Assembly: GCA_028718575.1 (NCBI GenBank)
Contig: JAQULN010000180.1
Location: 1-6,318, forward strand
Source of the DNA: Candidatus Krumholzibacteriia bacterium
Lineage (GTDB): Bacteria; Krumholzibacteriota; Krumholzibacteriia; LZORAL124-64-63
Reading direction: 5' to 3'
DNA length: 6,318 nt
The notes under the pieces are model-generated. The model searched no databases. It had not been told where the DNA came from and worked only from the letters and a program-made list of their open reading frames with translations. Positions 1-6,318 of the stretch are shown one piece after another; position 1 is the first letter of the stretch; every line of letters starts with the position of its first letter. Position numbers and translations under genes: made by a program.

Positions 1-553
1 AGAACGCGTCGATCAGGCCATCGTCAACCTCCTGCTCGGACCAGCCGCTGTACAGCTCGTCGACGTTGACGTTCTGGTCGCGGAGATCCTCCGCTCGGAT
101 GCCCAGGGCGTCGGCCTTGCAGCGCGCGTTGATGTCCTTGGACAGGAATACGACGTCGTGGCCGCGCTCACGGAGCGCCAATGCGGTGGCCAGGATGCGG
201 TTGTCCGGCACCGAGCGGTCCATGCCGTCGGGAAGTCGACTGACGAAACTGTCGATCAGGACGAACAAACTGCCGCCGCCGGCGAGCCGGACGCCCTGGC
301 TGAGCGAGCGGCCGTCCCGCAGACTGTCGAGCATGCGCGCCACGCGGCGCGCGTTGCGCGCTCGCTCGTCGTTGCCCCGCTTGAACCGGTCGAGTTCTTC
401 CAGCACGTCCACGGTCAGGATGACATTGTCCTCGGCGAAGGCGTGCAGCGCATTGGCATCGTGCAGCAGGACGTTGGTGTCGAGAACGTAGCAGAGTCCT
501 TTGAGCGCGGGCGGACTACCGCTGTTCGGCAGAAGTGTTGCGTCGACGGCCAT
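1..553 (-). CDS. PhoH/YlaK-family protein, N-terminal PIN domain (partial, C-terminus beyond the left edge)
   Basis: Only the first 184 residues are in the window, read on the minus strand from an ATG at 553-551. They form a PIN nuclease domain of the kind fused to a PhoH ATPase. Visible motifs are YVLDTNVLLHD (residues 22-32), VLEELDRFKRGNDE (50-63) followed by RNARRVARMLD (66-76), VPDNRILATAL (115-125), and FLSKDINARCKADALGI (136-152). The PIN acidic residues D25, E52/E53, D117 and D140 are all present, so the nuclease site looks intact. Full-length relatives are roughly 430-470 residues, with a P-loop ATPase after the PIN domain. That half, including any Walker motifs, is not visible here. 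Family members are thought to act on RNA as a helicase/RNase pair in the cytoplasm, but the physiological role is poorly defined. A strong AGGAGG lies 4 nt before the chosen start. The gene is divergent from the M23 peptidase. A free-standing PIN toxin is less likely, because the KADALGI and LYSG tail motifs are typical of the PhoH fusion. Confidence 0.88.
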   Translation of the reverse strand, partial: MAVDATLLPNSGSPPALKGLCYVLDTNVLLHDANALHAFAEDNVILTVDVLEELDRFKRGNDERARNARRVARMLDSLRDGRSLSQGVRLAGGGSLFVLIDSFVSRLPDGMDRSVPDNRILATALALRERGHDVVFLSKDINARCKADALGIRAEDLRDQNVNVDELYSGWSEQEVDDGLIDAF

Positions 554-557
554 ACCG

Positions 558-563
558 CCTCCT
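558..563 (-). promoter_or_regulatory. Ribosome binding site of the phoH-like gene
   Basis: On the minus strand this reads AGGAGG, a perfect Shine-Dalgarno core, with 4 nt before the ATG at 553. It supports that ATG as the real start and shows that the gene is translated leftward. Confidence 0.75.
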
Positions 564-588
564 ACGGTTGAAACGAACTCCCCGTCCA

Positions 589-617
589 GGTATCGGCGCG
601 AACCGGCGCGAGTTTAA
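589..617 (-). promoter_or_regulatory. Weak candidate promoter for the phoH-like gene
   Basis: On the minus strand, TTAAAC (617-612) and GATACC (594-589) are separated by exactly 17 bp. Each matches only three of six positions of the sigma-70 consensus, so the spacing is the main support. The 8-bp direct repeat at 594-611 falls in this spacer. This is the best candidate I could find, not a firm call. Confidence 0.2.
594..611. repeat. Two direct copies of CGGCGCGA at 10-bp spacing
   Basis: CGGCGCGA occurs at 594-601 and again at 604-611, with two bases between the copies. The 10-bp period places both copies on the same face of the helix, as expected for a tandem protein-binding site. It sits in the divergent region between the phoH-like gene and the M23 gene. 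In DNA this GC-rich, an 8-bp repeat can also arise by chance. Confidence 0.35.
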
Positions 618-640
618 CGCTCGGCGGCGGGGCTGTCGCG

Positions 641-653
641 GGCGAATATCGCC
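641..653. repeat. Short inverted repeat GGCGA-ATA-TCGCC
   Basis: This is a perfect 5-bp inverted repeat around a 3-nt AT-only loop, in the middle of the divergent intergenic region and embedded in GC-rich sequence. It could be an operator half-site pair or a minor hairpin. No T-tract follows on either strand, so it is not an intrinsic terminator. Confidence 0.25.
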
Positions 654-680
654 GGCCGCCGCTCGATTCTGCGCCGGCGG

Positions 681-709
681 TTGCCCGACGCTGCGGCAGC
701 CGCTAGCAT
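681..709 (+). promoter_or_regulatory. Candidate sigma-70-type promoter of the M23 peptidase gene
   Basis: TTGCCC (681-686) and TAGCAT (704-709) are separated by 17 bp, and each matches four of six consensus positions. Transcription would start near 716, giving a leader of about 50 nt before the ATG at 766. No operator is evident at the predicted start. Confidence 0.35.
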
Positions 710-750
710 GCCGATAGGCTCAGGGGACGCGTGCGCCGCCGCGCCCCGAC

Positions 751-757
751 AGGGAGG
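751..757 (+). promoter_or_regulatory. Ribosome binding site of the M23 peptidase gene
   Basis: AGGGAGG lies 8 nt before the ATG at 766. This near-ideal Shine-Dalgarno sequence fixes the start directly ahead of the hydrophobic signal peptide. Confidence 0.7.
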
Positions 758-765
758 TCGCCCGT

Positions 766-2571
766 ATGCTTCTGTCTTGCTCGCTGCTTGTGTTCCTGCT
801 TGTGCCGGCGTCGGCAGCCGCCGAGGCGGCGGTGTGCTGGCCGCTCGAGATGCCGACCCGCTACCTGACTGGCAATTTCATGGAGCCGCGCGGCGGTCGC
901 TTCCACGCCGGACTCGACTTGAAGACCAATAGCCGTACGGGTTACGCGGTGCGCGCGGCGGCGGACGGTTGGATCAGCCGGGTACGCGTCAGCGCCCACG
1001 GGTATGGCCAGGCCCTCTATTTAACCGCCCCCGACGGCACGGTCTATGTCTACGCGCATCTCGAACGCCTCCGGGACGATCTGCGACGACGGGTCCAGGC
1101 TCGCCAACACGAGCTGGGCGGGTACGAGGCGGACCTCTGGCTGGCGCGCGGCGAGGTGCCGGTGCATTGCAGGGACGTGCTGGCGCTCTCGGGCCAGAGC
1201 GCGGCCGCAGGCCCGCACCTGCACTTCGAGGTGCGCGGCCCCGATGGTCAACCGCGCGATCCGCTGGCCCACGGTTTCGCCGTCGGCGACGCGCTGCCGC
1301 CGGAGATCCTGGCGGTGCGGGTCAGCACGACGGCCGCCGCGGCCCCGCGGAGCTGGCGCTACGGCGACGGGACGACGCCGCTCGGCGGCTCGCTGCCGGA
1401 TCTGCGCCTCGACGGCGCCCCGATCTTCGTCAGCGCCTTGATCGTCGACCGCAGCGATCGTCAGCGCCATCGCCTCGGCCCCTGGCGCGTCAGTCTGCTG
1501 GCCGACGACGAAGAGGTCTTCCGCGTCGTCAACGACAGTCTGCGCTGGCAGCACGCCCACCACCAGCGGCTGGAGTTCGTCACGACCCCGCTCGGTCAGG
1601 AACTCTGGCTGTGGAAAGACGAGCGCAACACGGTGCCGGGACGCGCGGCGCACGATTTCCTGCGCGAGGGCCGCTGGCCGCCGGGCGAGCATCGCCTGCG
1701 CCTGGTCGCGGACGATCGCGCCGGGAACCGCGCTGAGGTGTCTTGGCGGCTCTTGATCGGCGCCGACCAGGGCGCGAGCGACGACGCCGTCGGGCGCGGA
1801 CGCGGCTGGACGCAAGATGGCGACGTTCGGCTCGCTCCGTGGCTCGTCGACGAAACAGAATCGCCGGAATACGAGGGTACCGCGGCGTCCGGCGAACTGC
1901 AGTGGCGGTGCGGCGACCTGCGCGACCCCGTACCGGAACGCTTCTGGCGCCTTTCCGGCCTGCGCCCGGTCGGGTCGGCGGTGCAATATCGCACCGCCAG
2001 CGGCCTGGCCTTGCTCGCGGCAGTCACGGTGCCACTACCCGAGCCGGCGCTGGGTCCAGTGCCCGTTGGCGACGATCCGGCGCTCGCCATCTATCGCCTG
2101 CAGAAGCGCGCCTGGGTCTACGCGGCGCCGGTCCAGACCGTCACCGGCGGGTTGTCGGTCCGGCTCGACCAGCCGGGCGTCTACCGGTTGCTGCGCGACG
2201 ACGCCGCGCCAGTGATCGCCACCGCCGCCGTCGAACGCGAGCTGACGCGCCGGCCGGCCGTCGCGCGCCACGGCATCAGTCTTTCGCGCTGGCCGCTCGT
2301 CAAGGTGCCGGTCGCCGACCATGGCAGCGGGATCGCCTGGCACACGGTTGCCGTCCGCATCGACGGCGAGTCGATCATCGCCGAACCGGATCCGCCGCGC
2401 GATCGGCTCCTGATCGAACTGCCCGACGACCTCGCGCCCGGCCGCTACGACGTGCGGATCACGGCGGCTGACCGGGCCGGCCATCGTGCGCAGGCGCAGA
2501 TCACGTTGCGGCTCTGGCTGGAGGCGGCGGAAAAGACCGCATCAGCGGAATCAGCGGAATCAGCGCGCTGA
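766..2571 (+). CDS. Exported M23-family (LytM-type) zinc metallopeptidase with C-terminal Ig-like region
   Basis: This 601-residue protein should be exported and cleave peptidoglycan cross-bridges or stem peptides in the cell envelope. Residues 1-20 form a short signal peptide: a hydrophobic core (LLVFLLVPA) followed by an ASAAAEA cleavage region. The peptidase domain spans about 27-175. Zinc ligands are H47 and D51 (FHAGLDL) and H153. H98 (YAHL) and H151 (GPHLHFEVR, 149-157) are the catalytic histidines. All are present, so an active enzyme is expected. H98 and H151 are 53 residues apart, wider than in classical LytM. The extra helical segment (about 100-140) and the FMEPRGGRFHAGLDLKT style resemble FCB-superphylum M23 proteins. 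Residues of about 180-600 look beta-rich, with two similar strand endings, VADDRAGNRAE (314-324) and TAADRAGHRAQ (567-577), suggesting Ig-like modules. C24 and C135 could form a disulfide. The start is supported by AGGGAGG 8 nt upstream. No partner gene is adjacent. The physiological substrate and any regulator of activity are unknown. Confidence 0.9.
   Translation: MLLSCSLLVFLLVPASAAAEAAVCWPLEMPTRYLTGNFMEPRGGRFHAGLDLKTNSRTGYAVRAAADGWISRVRVSAHGYGQALYLTAPDGTVYVYAHLERLRDDLRRRVQARQHELGGYEADLWLARGEVPVHCRDVLALSGQSAAAGPHLHFEVRGPDGQPRDPLAHGFAVGDALPPEILAVRVSTTAAAAPRSWRYGDGTTPLGGSLPDLRLDGAPIFVSALIVDRSDRQRHRLGPWRVSLLADDEEVFRVVNDSLRWQHAHHQRLEFVTTPLGQELWLWKDERNTVPGRAAHDFLREGRWPPGEHRLRLVADDRAGNRAEVSWRLLIGADQGASDDAVGRGRGWTQDGDVRLAPWLVDETESPEYEGTAASGELQWRCGDLRDPVPERFWRLSGLRPVGSAVQYRTASGLALLAAVTVPLPEPALGPVPVGDDPALAIYRLQKRAWVYAAPVQTVTGGLSVRLDQPGVYRLLRDDAAPVIATAAVERELTRRPAVARHGISLSRWPLVKVPVADHGSGIAWHTVAVRIDGESIIAEPDPPRDRLLIELPDDLAPGRYDVRITAADRAGHRAQAQITLRLWLEAAEKTASAESAESAR
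2542..2565 (+). repeat. 9-bp tandem repeat at the 3' end of the M23 gene
   Basis: TCAGCGGAA occurs twice in tandem (2542-2550, 2551-2559), and a third partial copy, TCAGCG, follows at 2560-2565. It is in frame and encodes SAE-SAE-SA just before the final Arg and stop. Copy-number change would lengthen or shorten the tail by whole codons without shifting the frame. Confidence 0.75.
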
Positions 2572-2585
2572 CCGCCACGCGCGGT
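2571..2585 (+). terminator. Weak hairpin just after the M23 stop codon (doubtful terminator)
   Basis: ACCGC (2571-2575) pairs with GCGGT (2581-2585) around a 5-nt loop, starting on the last base of the stop codon. The stem is short and no T-run follows, so intrinsic termination would be poor. It is the only stem I could see between the M23 gene and dnaE. Confidence 0.15.
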
Positions 2586-2608
2586 TGCAGGCCAGGCGCA
2601 CGCAGCGG

Positions 2609-2637
2609 TTTACGGAACGGCGGGCGGTTGGTATGCT
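2609..2637 (+). promoter_or_regulatory. Candidate dnaE promoter with extended -10
   Basis: TTTACG (2609-2614) and TATGCT (2632-2637) are 17 bp apart, and each matches four of six consensus positions. TG at 2629-2630, one base before the -10, makes an extended -10 element. Transcription would start near 2644, about 65 nt before the dnaE ATG. This suggests dnaE can be transcribed independently of the M23 gene, although read-through is also possible. Confidence 0.42.
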
Positions 2638-2693
2638 GACCTCGACCCCGGCAGTGGTAGGGCGGGGCCATGCCGTTATCGATCGCCAGGACC

Positions 2694-2700
2694 AAGGAAG
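2694..2700 (+). promoter_or_regulatory. Ribosome binding site of dnaE
   Basis: AAGGAAG precedes the ATG at 2709 by 8 nt. An in-frame ATG at 2670 has only a less typical G-rich upstream sequence. This site, together with homology, favours the downstream start. Confidence 0.6.
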
Positions 2701-2708
2701 AGCGGTTC

Positions 2709-5700
2709 ATGCCTGAACAGCAGTTCGTCCACCTGCACAACCATTCCGACTACAGCCTGCTGGACGGCGCGATGAAGATCAAGGCCATGGTGCAGAAGGC
2801 GGCCGCTTGCGGCCAGCCCGCCCTGGCCCTGACCGATCACGGCAATCTATTCGGCGCGGTCGAATTCTATCTGGCCTGCCGCCGGGAGGGAATCAAGCCC
2901 ATCCTCGGCATGGAGGCCTACGTGACGCGCGACCTGCACGACCGCTCCGGCCGCGACGCTGCGCGCAACCATCACACGGTGCTGTTGGCGGCGGACCAGA
3001 CCGGTTGGCGCAACCTGATCAAGCTCGCCAGCGCGGCGTACCTGGAGGGTTTCTACTACAAGCCGCGCATCGACCTGACGCGGCTCGCCGCGCACAGCGG
3101 CGGATTGCTTGCGTTGAGCGCGTGTGCGGGCGGCGCGCCCAGCAGCGCGCTCGTGCGCGACGATGTGCCGGCTGCGATCAAGGCAGCGGGTGCGTATCGC
3201 GATATCTTCGGCCCGGATCGCTACTTCCTTGAGATCCAGAACCACGGTCTGCCGGAGGAGGAACGGATTCGCAACCTCATGCCGGCGGTGGCGCGGGATC
3301 TGGGGCTGGAGATCGTGGCGACCAACGACTGCCATTTCCTCGAGCGCGCGCACCACGAGGCGCATGACATCCTACTCGCGATCCAGACGGGCAAGACCCT
3401 GGAGGATCCGGGACGCTGGCGGTCGGCGACGCCGGAAGTCTACTTCAAGACCACGCAGGAGATGGCGGCGCTGTTCGCCGATTGGCCGGCGGCGCTGGCC
3501 AACACCGCGCGGATCGCCGACATGGTCGACTTGGATCTGGAACTGCACAAGATGCTCCTACCGGCGTTCCCGCTGCCGGCGGGCTTCGCGTCGCCCGAAG
3601 ACTATCTCACGCATCTGGCGCGCCAGGGACTGCGCGAGCGCTACCGCGAGATCACGCCCGACCTGGAAGATCGACTCGAATACGAACTGGGCATCATCCG
3701 CAAGACAGGCTATACGGGCTATTTCCTGATCGTCTGGGACTTCATCGACGCCGCGCGCCGCATGGGCATCCCGGTCGGCCCGGGTCGCGGCTCAGCCGCC
3801 GGCAGCCTGGTTTGCTACTGCACGCGGATCACGGACATCGATCCGGTAGCCCATCAGCTTCTGTTCGAACGCTTCTTGAATCCCGAGCGCATCTCGATGC
3901 CGGACATCGACGTCGATTTCTGTTTCGAGAAACGGCCGGAAATCATTCGCTACGTCGAGCAGAAATACGGTCGCCAGAACGTCTCTCAGATCATCACCTT
4001 CGGGACGATGGCCGCCCGCGCCGTGCTCAAGGACGTGGCGCGGGTCCTCGGCGTCGGCTTCCAGGAGGCTGATCGGATCAGCAAGCTGGTTCCCGAGGAA
4101 CTCGGCATCACGTTGAGCCGGGCGATCGAGGAAGCGCCTGGTCTCAAGGAGCTCGCCGCCGAGTCGCCGCTCTACGCGAAGCTGCTGCGCAACGCGCAAG
4201 TGCTGGAGGGCTTGAACCGCCAGCCGGGGATCCATGCCGCCGGCGTGTTGATCACGCCTTCGCCGCTGATCGAGCACGTGCCGCTCTACCGCAGCAGCAA
4301 GGGCGACATCACGACGCAGTTCGACATGCGGATGAGCGAAGAACTGGGTCTGTTGAAGATGGACTTCCTGGGGCTGCGCACCCTGACCGTGATCGACCAC
4401 GCCCTGCGGCTGGTGCGCGAGACGCAGGGCACGGCGCCCGCGGCCGCGGAGATTCCGACCGACGATCCCGCCACGTTCCAGCTCTTGCGGGAAGGTCGCA
4501 CCGTCGGCGTCTTCCAGCTCGAGAGCAGCGGCATGCAGGAACTGGTGCGCAAGATGCAGCCGACTTGCTACGCGGACATCACGGCCGTCAACGCGCTCTA
4601 CCGGCCGGGGCCGTTGGGCGCCGGCATGGACCAGGTCTTCGTGGACCGCAAACACGGCCGCAAGCGCATCGAATACAAACACCCCGACCTCGAACCCATT
4701 CTCCGCGACACCTACGGCGTGATCCTGTACCAGGAGCAGGTCATGCAGATCGCGTCGCAGCTCGGTGGCTTCACCCTCGGGCAGGCCGACAAGTTGCGCA
4801 AAGCGATGGGCAAGAAAAAAGCCGACATCATGGCCGAGATGCGGACCATGTTCCTGGCCGGAGCGATCCAACGCGGCTATGGCGCCCAGATCGCGGCGGC
4901 GGTCTTCGAGGAAATGGCTTTTTTCGCGCAGTACGGCTTCAACAAGAGTCACTCGGCAGCGTACGCGTTGCTCTCCTTGCAGACGGCCTGGCTGAAAGCC
5001 AATCACCCGGCCGAGTTCATGGCGGCTACGCTCAGCAGCGAAATGCGCAAGGCCGAACGAATCATCCACCTCATCGACGAATGCAAAGCCATGGGGCTGG
5101 CGATCAAGCCGCCCAGCCTCCAGCAGCCGCGCGCCGAGTTCGGCGTCGATCGCAACGGCGCGATCCTGTTCGGGATGGGAGCGGTCAAGGGAGTCGGCAC
5201 TGCGGCGATCGAGGCGATCAAGGCGGCGGCGGCGCAGCTCAAGCGGCCGTTCGCAGACCTCTTCGATCTCTGCGGCAACGTCGACTTGCAGAAGGTCAAC
5301 CGGAAAGTGCTCGAGAGCCTGATCCATGCCGGTGCGCTCGACTGCCTGCCGGGCGACCGCGCGACGCTGGTCGCGAATCTCGACCGTGCCCTGGCACACG
5401 GCCAAAAGGCGGCCCGCGACCGCGATGGTGGGCAGACGAACTTGTTCGGGGCGCAGTGGGCGCAGGCGTCGTTCAAGCCGGTCCTGCAACCGGCGGCGCC
5501 CTATGATCCGCTCGTTCTCTTGTCCTATGAGCGCCAGGCGCTGGGGTTCTTCCTGTCCGGCCATCCATTCCACGAATACCGCGAGTTGATCGCCTGCCTG
5601 CCGGTCACCACGACGGCGGCGGCGGCCGGCCGCGGCGAAGGTGCCTGGGTCGATCTGGTCGGCGTGGTGACGAGCTTCCGCACGCCGCGCGACAAGCACA

Positions 5701-6318
5701 AGCGGGTCTACGCGCGCGCCCATTTCGAGGATCAGAGCGGCATGATCGAGGTCGTGGTCTACGCGCGGCTGTATGCCGAAGCGGCCGCGCTGGTGGCGAG
5801 CGACTCCATCCTCGCCGTCGGCGGCCGCGTCCAGATCAAAGGCGACGGCACCCGGGAGATCGTGGCCGAACGCGTCACCCGGATCGACGAGGTGCTGGGC
5901 TGCTGGACGCGGGAGATCCTGCTGGACGTCGACCTGGCGGCCATGGGCCAGCGCGGACTTGATCGTCTGGGCGAGATGCTCGCACGCTATGACCAGCCGC
6001 AGCCGCTGGCGTCGCTGGCTGCCGACGCGGGAGCGACGGAACCGGCGGCACCGGGGGAGACGGAGGCGCCGGACCAAGCCGCAAGCCCGGCCGCGCGGGC
6101 CGAGACGGAGTCGCGCGGCGACACCGCCGCGGGCGGCAGCGAACCGTTGGCTCTGCCGCTACCGGTCTTGATCGACGCGCAGCGCAGCGGGCGGCGGTGG
6201 TTGCTGCAATGCGGTCGCCGGATGGCTATGACGCGAGCCAGCATGCGGGCGCTGCGCGGCGTGGAGGGTTTGCGGGGCATCCGGCTCGATGTCAAACTGC
6301 CAGCGCCGCCGCAGCGCG
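2709..6318 (+). CDS. dnaE: DNA polymerase III subunit alpha (DnaE1 type), open at the right edge
   Basis: Replicative C-family polymerase; 1203 residues are visible without a stop. E. coli DnaE is 1160. The PHP domain (about 5-270) carries a full metal set: H10, H12, D19, H44, E69, H89, C139, D207 and H209. The polymerase core follows, with GPGRGSAAGS (357-366), catalytic D401 and D403 in PDIDVDFC (398-405) and D552 in KMDFLGL (550-556). Further landmarks are YQEQVMQIA (674-682) and FNKSHSAAYA (744-753). A helix-hairpin-helix region covers about 820-880, an internal clamp-binding QTNLF lies at 909-913, LSGHPFHEY follows, and an OB fold spans about 979-1065. An Ala/Pro/Glu-rich linker (about 1105-1150) precedes the start of the C-terminal tau-binding-type domain. 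There is no inserted DnaQ-like exonuclease, so this is not PolC. The start at 2709 gives MPEQQFVHL, aligning with E. coli MSEPRFVHL; ATG 2670 would add 13 residues. The visible end lies in the last domain, so little is probably missing. Confidence 0.97.
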   Translation, partial: MPEQQFVHLHNHSDYSLLDGAMKIKAMVQKAAACGQPALALTDHGNLFGAVEFYLACRREGIKPILGMEAYVTRDLHDRSGRDAARNHHTVLLAADQTGWRNLIKLASAAYLEGFYYKPRIDLTRLAAHSGGLLALSACAGGAPSSALVRDDVPAAIKAAGAYRDIFGPDRYFLEIQNHGLPEEERIRNLMPAVARDLGLEIVATNDCHFLERAHHEAHDILLAIQTGKTLEDPGRWRSATPEVYFKTTQEMAALFADWPAALANTARIADMVDLDLELHKMLLPAFPLPAGFASPEDYLTHLARQGLRERYREITPDLEDRLEYELGIIRKTGYTGYFLIVWDFIDAARRMGIPVGPGRGSAAGSLVCYCTRITDIDPVAHQLLFERFLNPERISMPDIDVDFCFEKRPEIIRYVEQKYGRQNVSQIITFGTMAARAVLKDVARVLGVGFQEADRISKLVPEELGITLSRAIEEAPGLKELAAESPLYAKLLRNAQVLEGLNRQPGIHAAGVLITPSPLIEHVPLYRSSKGDITTQFDMRMSEELGLLKMDFLGLRTLTVIDHALRLVRETQGTAPAAAEIPTDDPATFQLLREGRTVGVFQLESSGMQELVRKMQPTCYADITAVNALYRPGPLGAGMDQVFVDRKHGRKRIEYKHPDLEPILRDTYGVILYQEQVMQIASQLGGFTLGQADKLRKAMGKKKADIMAEMRTMFLAGAIQRGYGAQIAAAVFEEMAFFAQYGFNKSHSAAYALLSLQTAWLKANHPAEFMAATLSSEMRKAERIIHLIDECKAMGLAIKPPSLQQPRAEFGVDRNGAILFGMGAVKGVGTAAIEAIKAAAAQLKRPFADLFDLCGNVDLQKVNRKVLESLIHAGALDCLPGDRATLVANLDRALAHGQKAARDRDGGQTNLFGAQWAQASFKPVLQPAAPYDPLVLLSYERQALGFFLSGHPFHEYRELIACLPVTTTAAAAGRGEGAWVDLVGVVTSFRTPRDKHKRVYARAHFEDQSGMIEVVVYARLYAEAAALVASDSILAVGGRVQIKGDGTREIVAERVTRIDEVLGCWTREILLDVDLAAMGQRGLDRLGEMLARYDQPQPLASLAADAGATEPAAPGETEAPDQAASPAARAETESRGDTAAGGSEPLALPLPVLIDAQRSGRRWLLQCGRRMAMTRASMRALRGVEGLRGIRLDVKLPAPPQR

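Noticed and set aside
66..571. Two overlapping plus-strand frames opposite the phoH-like gene
   Set aside because: They are shadows of the minus-strand PIN domain, which has clear family motifs. The plus-strand products are low complexity.
535..999. Short frames on both strands across the phoH-M23 intergenic region
   Set aside because: They are Arg/Ala-rich, lack ribosome binding sites, and run into the M23 coding sequence in the wrong frame.
1021..1986. Long minus-strand open frame opposite the M23 gene
   Set aside because: It is also codon-aligned antisense to a real gene and kept open by the same codon bias. It has no motif and no convincing ribosome binding site.
2486..2740. Short frames on both strands across the M23-dnaE junction
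   Set aside because: They overlap both real genes, have low-complexity products and no translation signals. The promoter-like sequence explains the region better.
2807..4072. Several plus-strand alternative-frame proteins inside dnaE
   Set aside because: They are out-of-frame readings of dnaE, which shows conserved polymerase motifs throughout. Their composition is Arg/Ala/Gly-biased.
3792..6077. Very long open frame on the minus strand (about 760 codons) opposite dnaE
   Set aside because: It is codon-aligned with dnaE, so it can only be stopped where dnaE uses TTA, CTA or TCA, which are rare in this GC-rich gene. It ends exactly at the TCA codon for S362. Its translation is Arg/Ala/Asp/Gln-rich with no recognisable domain.
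1..6318. Search for tRNA, rRNA, CRISPR array, insertion sequence, toxin-antitoxin pair or a novel gene system
   Set aside because: I saw no cloverleaf-like gene, regularly spaced repeats, transposase motif or terminal inverted repeats. The three genes are conserved housekeeping types with no accessory cargo between them.

Overview
This is a high-GC bacterial chromosomal window. G and C dominate third codon positions, and the rarity of TTA, CTA and TCA codons leaves long spurious antisense frames open. Three protein-coding genes fill almost all of it, and two of them run off the edges. The M23 peptidase has the domain layout I know from Bacteroidota and related FCB-superphylum bacteria. With the very high GC this suggests a high-GC FCB-type lineage, such as Gemmatimonadota or a nearby candidate phylum. 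That placement is an inference from protein style, not a database result.

Layout: (1) Positions 1-553, minus strand: the N-terminal PIN nuclease domain of a PhoH/YlaK-type protein. Its ATPase domain lies outside the left edge. (2) Positions 554-765: a divergent intergenic region with ribosome binding sites for both flanking genes, weak candidate promoters in both directions, an 8-bp direct repeat at 10-bp spacing and a short hairpin. (3) Positions 766-2571, plus strand: an exported M23 (LytM-type) metallopeptidase with all catalytic residues present and a long C-terminal region of predicted beta-rich, Ig-like modules. (4) Positions 2572-2708: a short intergenic region with a plausible extended -10 promoter. 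(5) Positions 2709-6318, plus strand: the DNA polymerase III alpha subunit (dnaE), nearly complete and still open at the right edge. Its PHP metal site appears intact.

The genes serve different processes: probable RNA or stress metabolism (PhoH), cell-wall remodelling (M23) and replication (DnaE). I see no sign that they form one system. I found no mobile element, CRISPR array, RNA gene or defence cassette. This looks like an ordinary core-genome region. The points most worth a second look are the apparently complete PHP active site of DnaE, its low-complexity insert before the C-terminal domain, and the repeat structure in the divergent promoter region.
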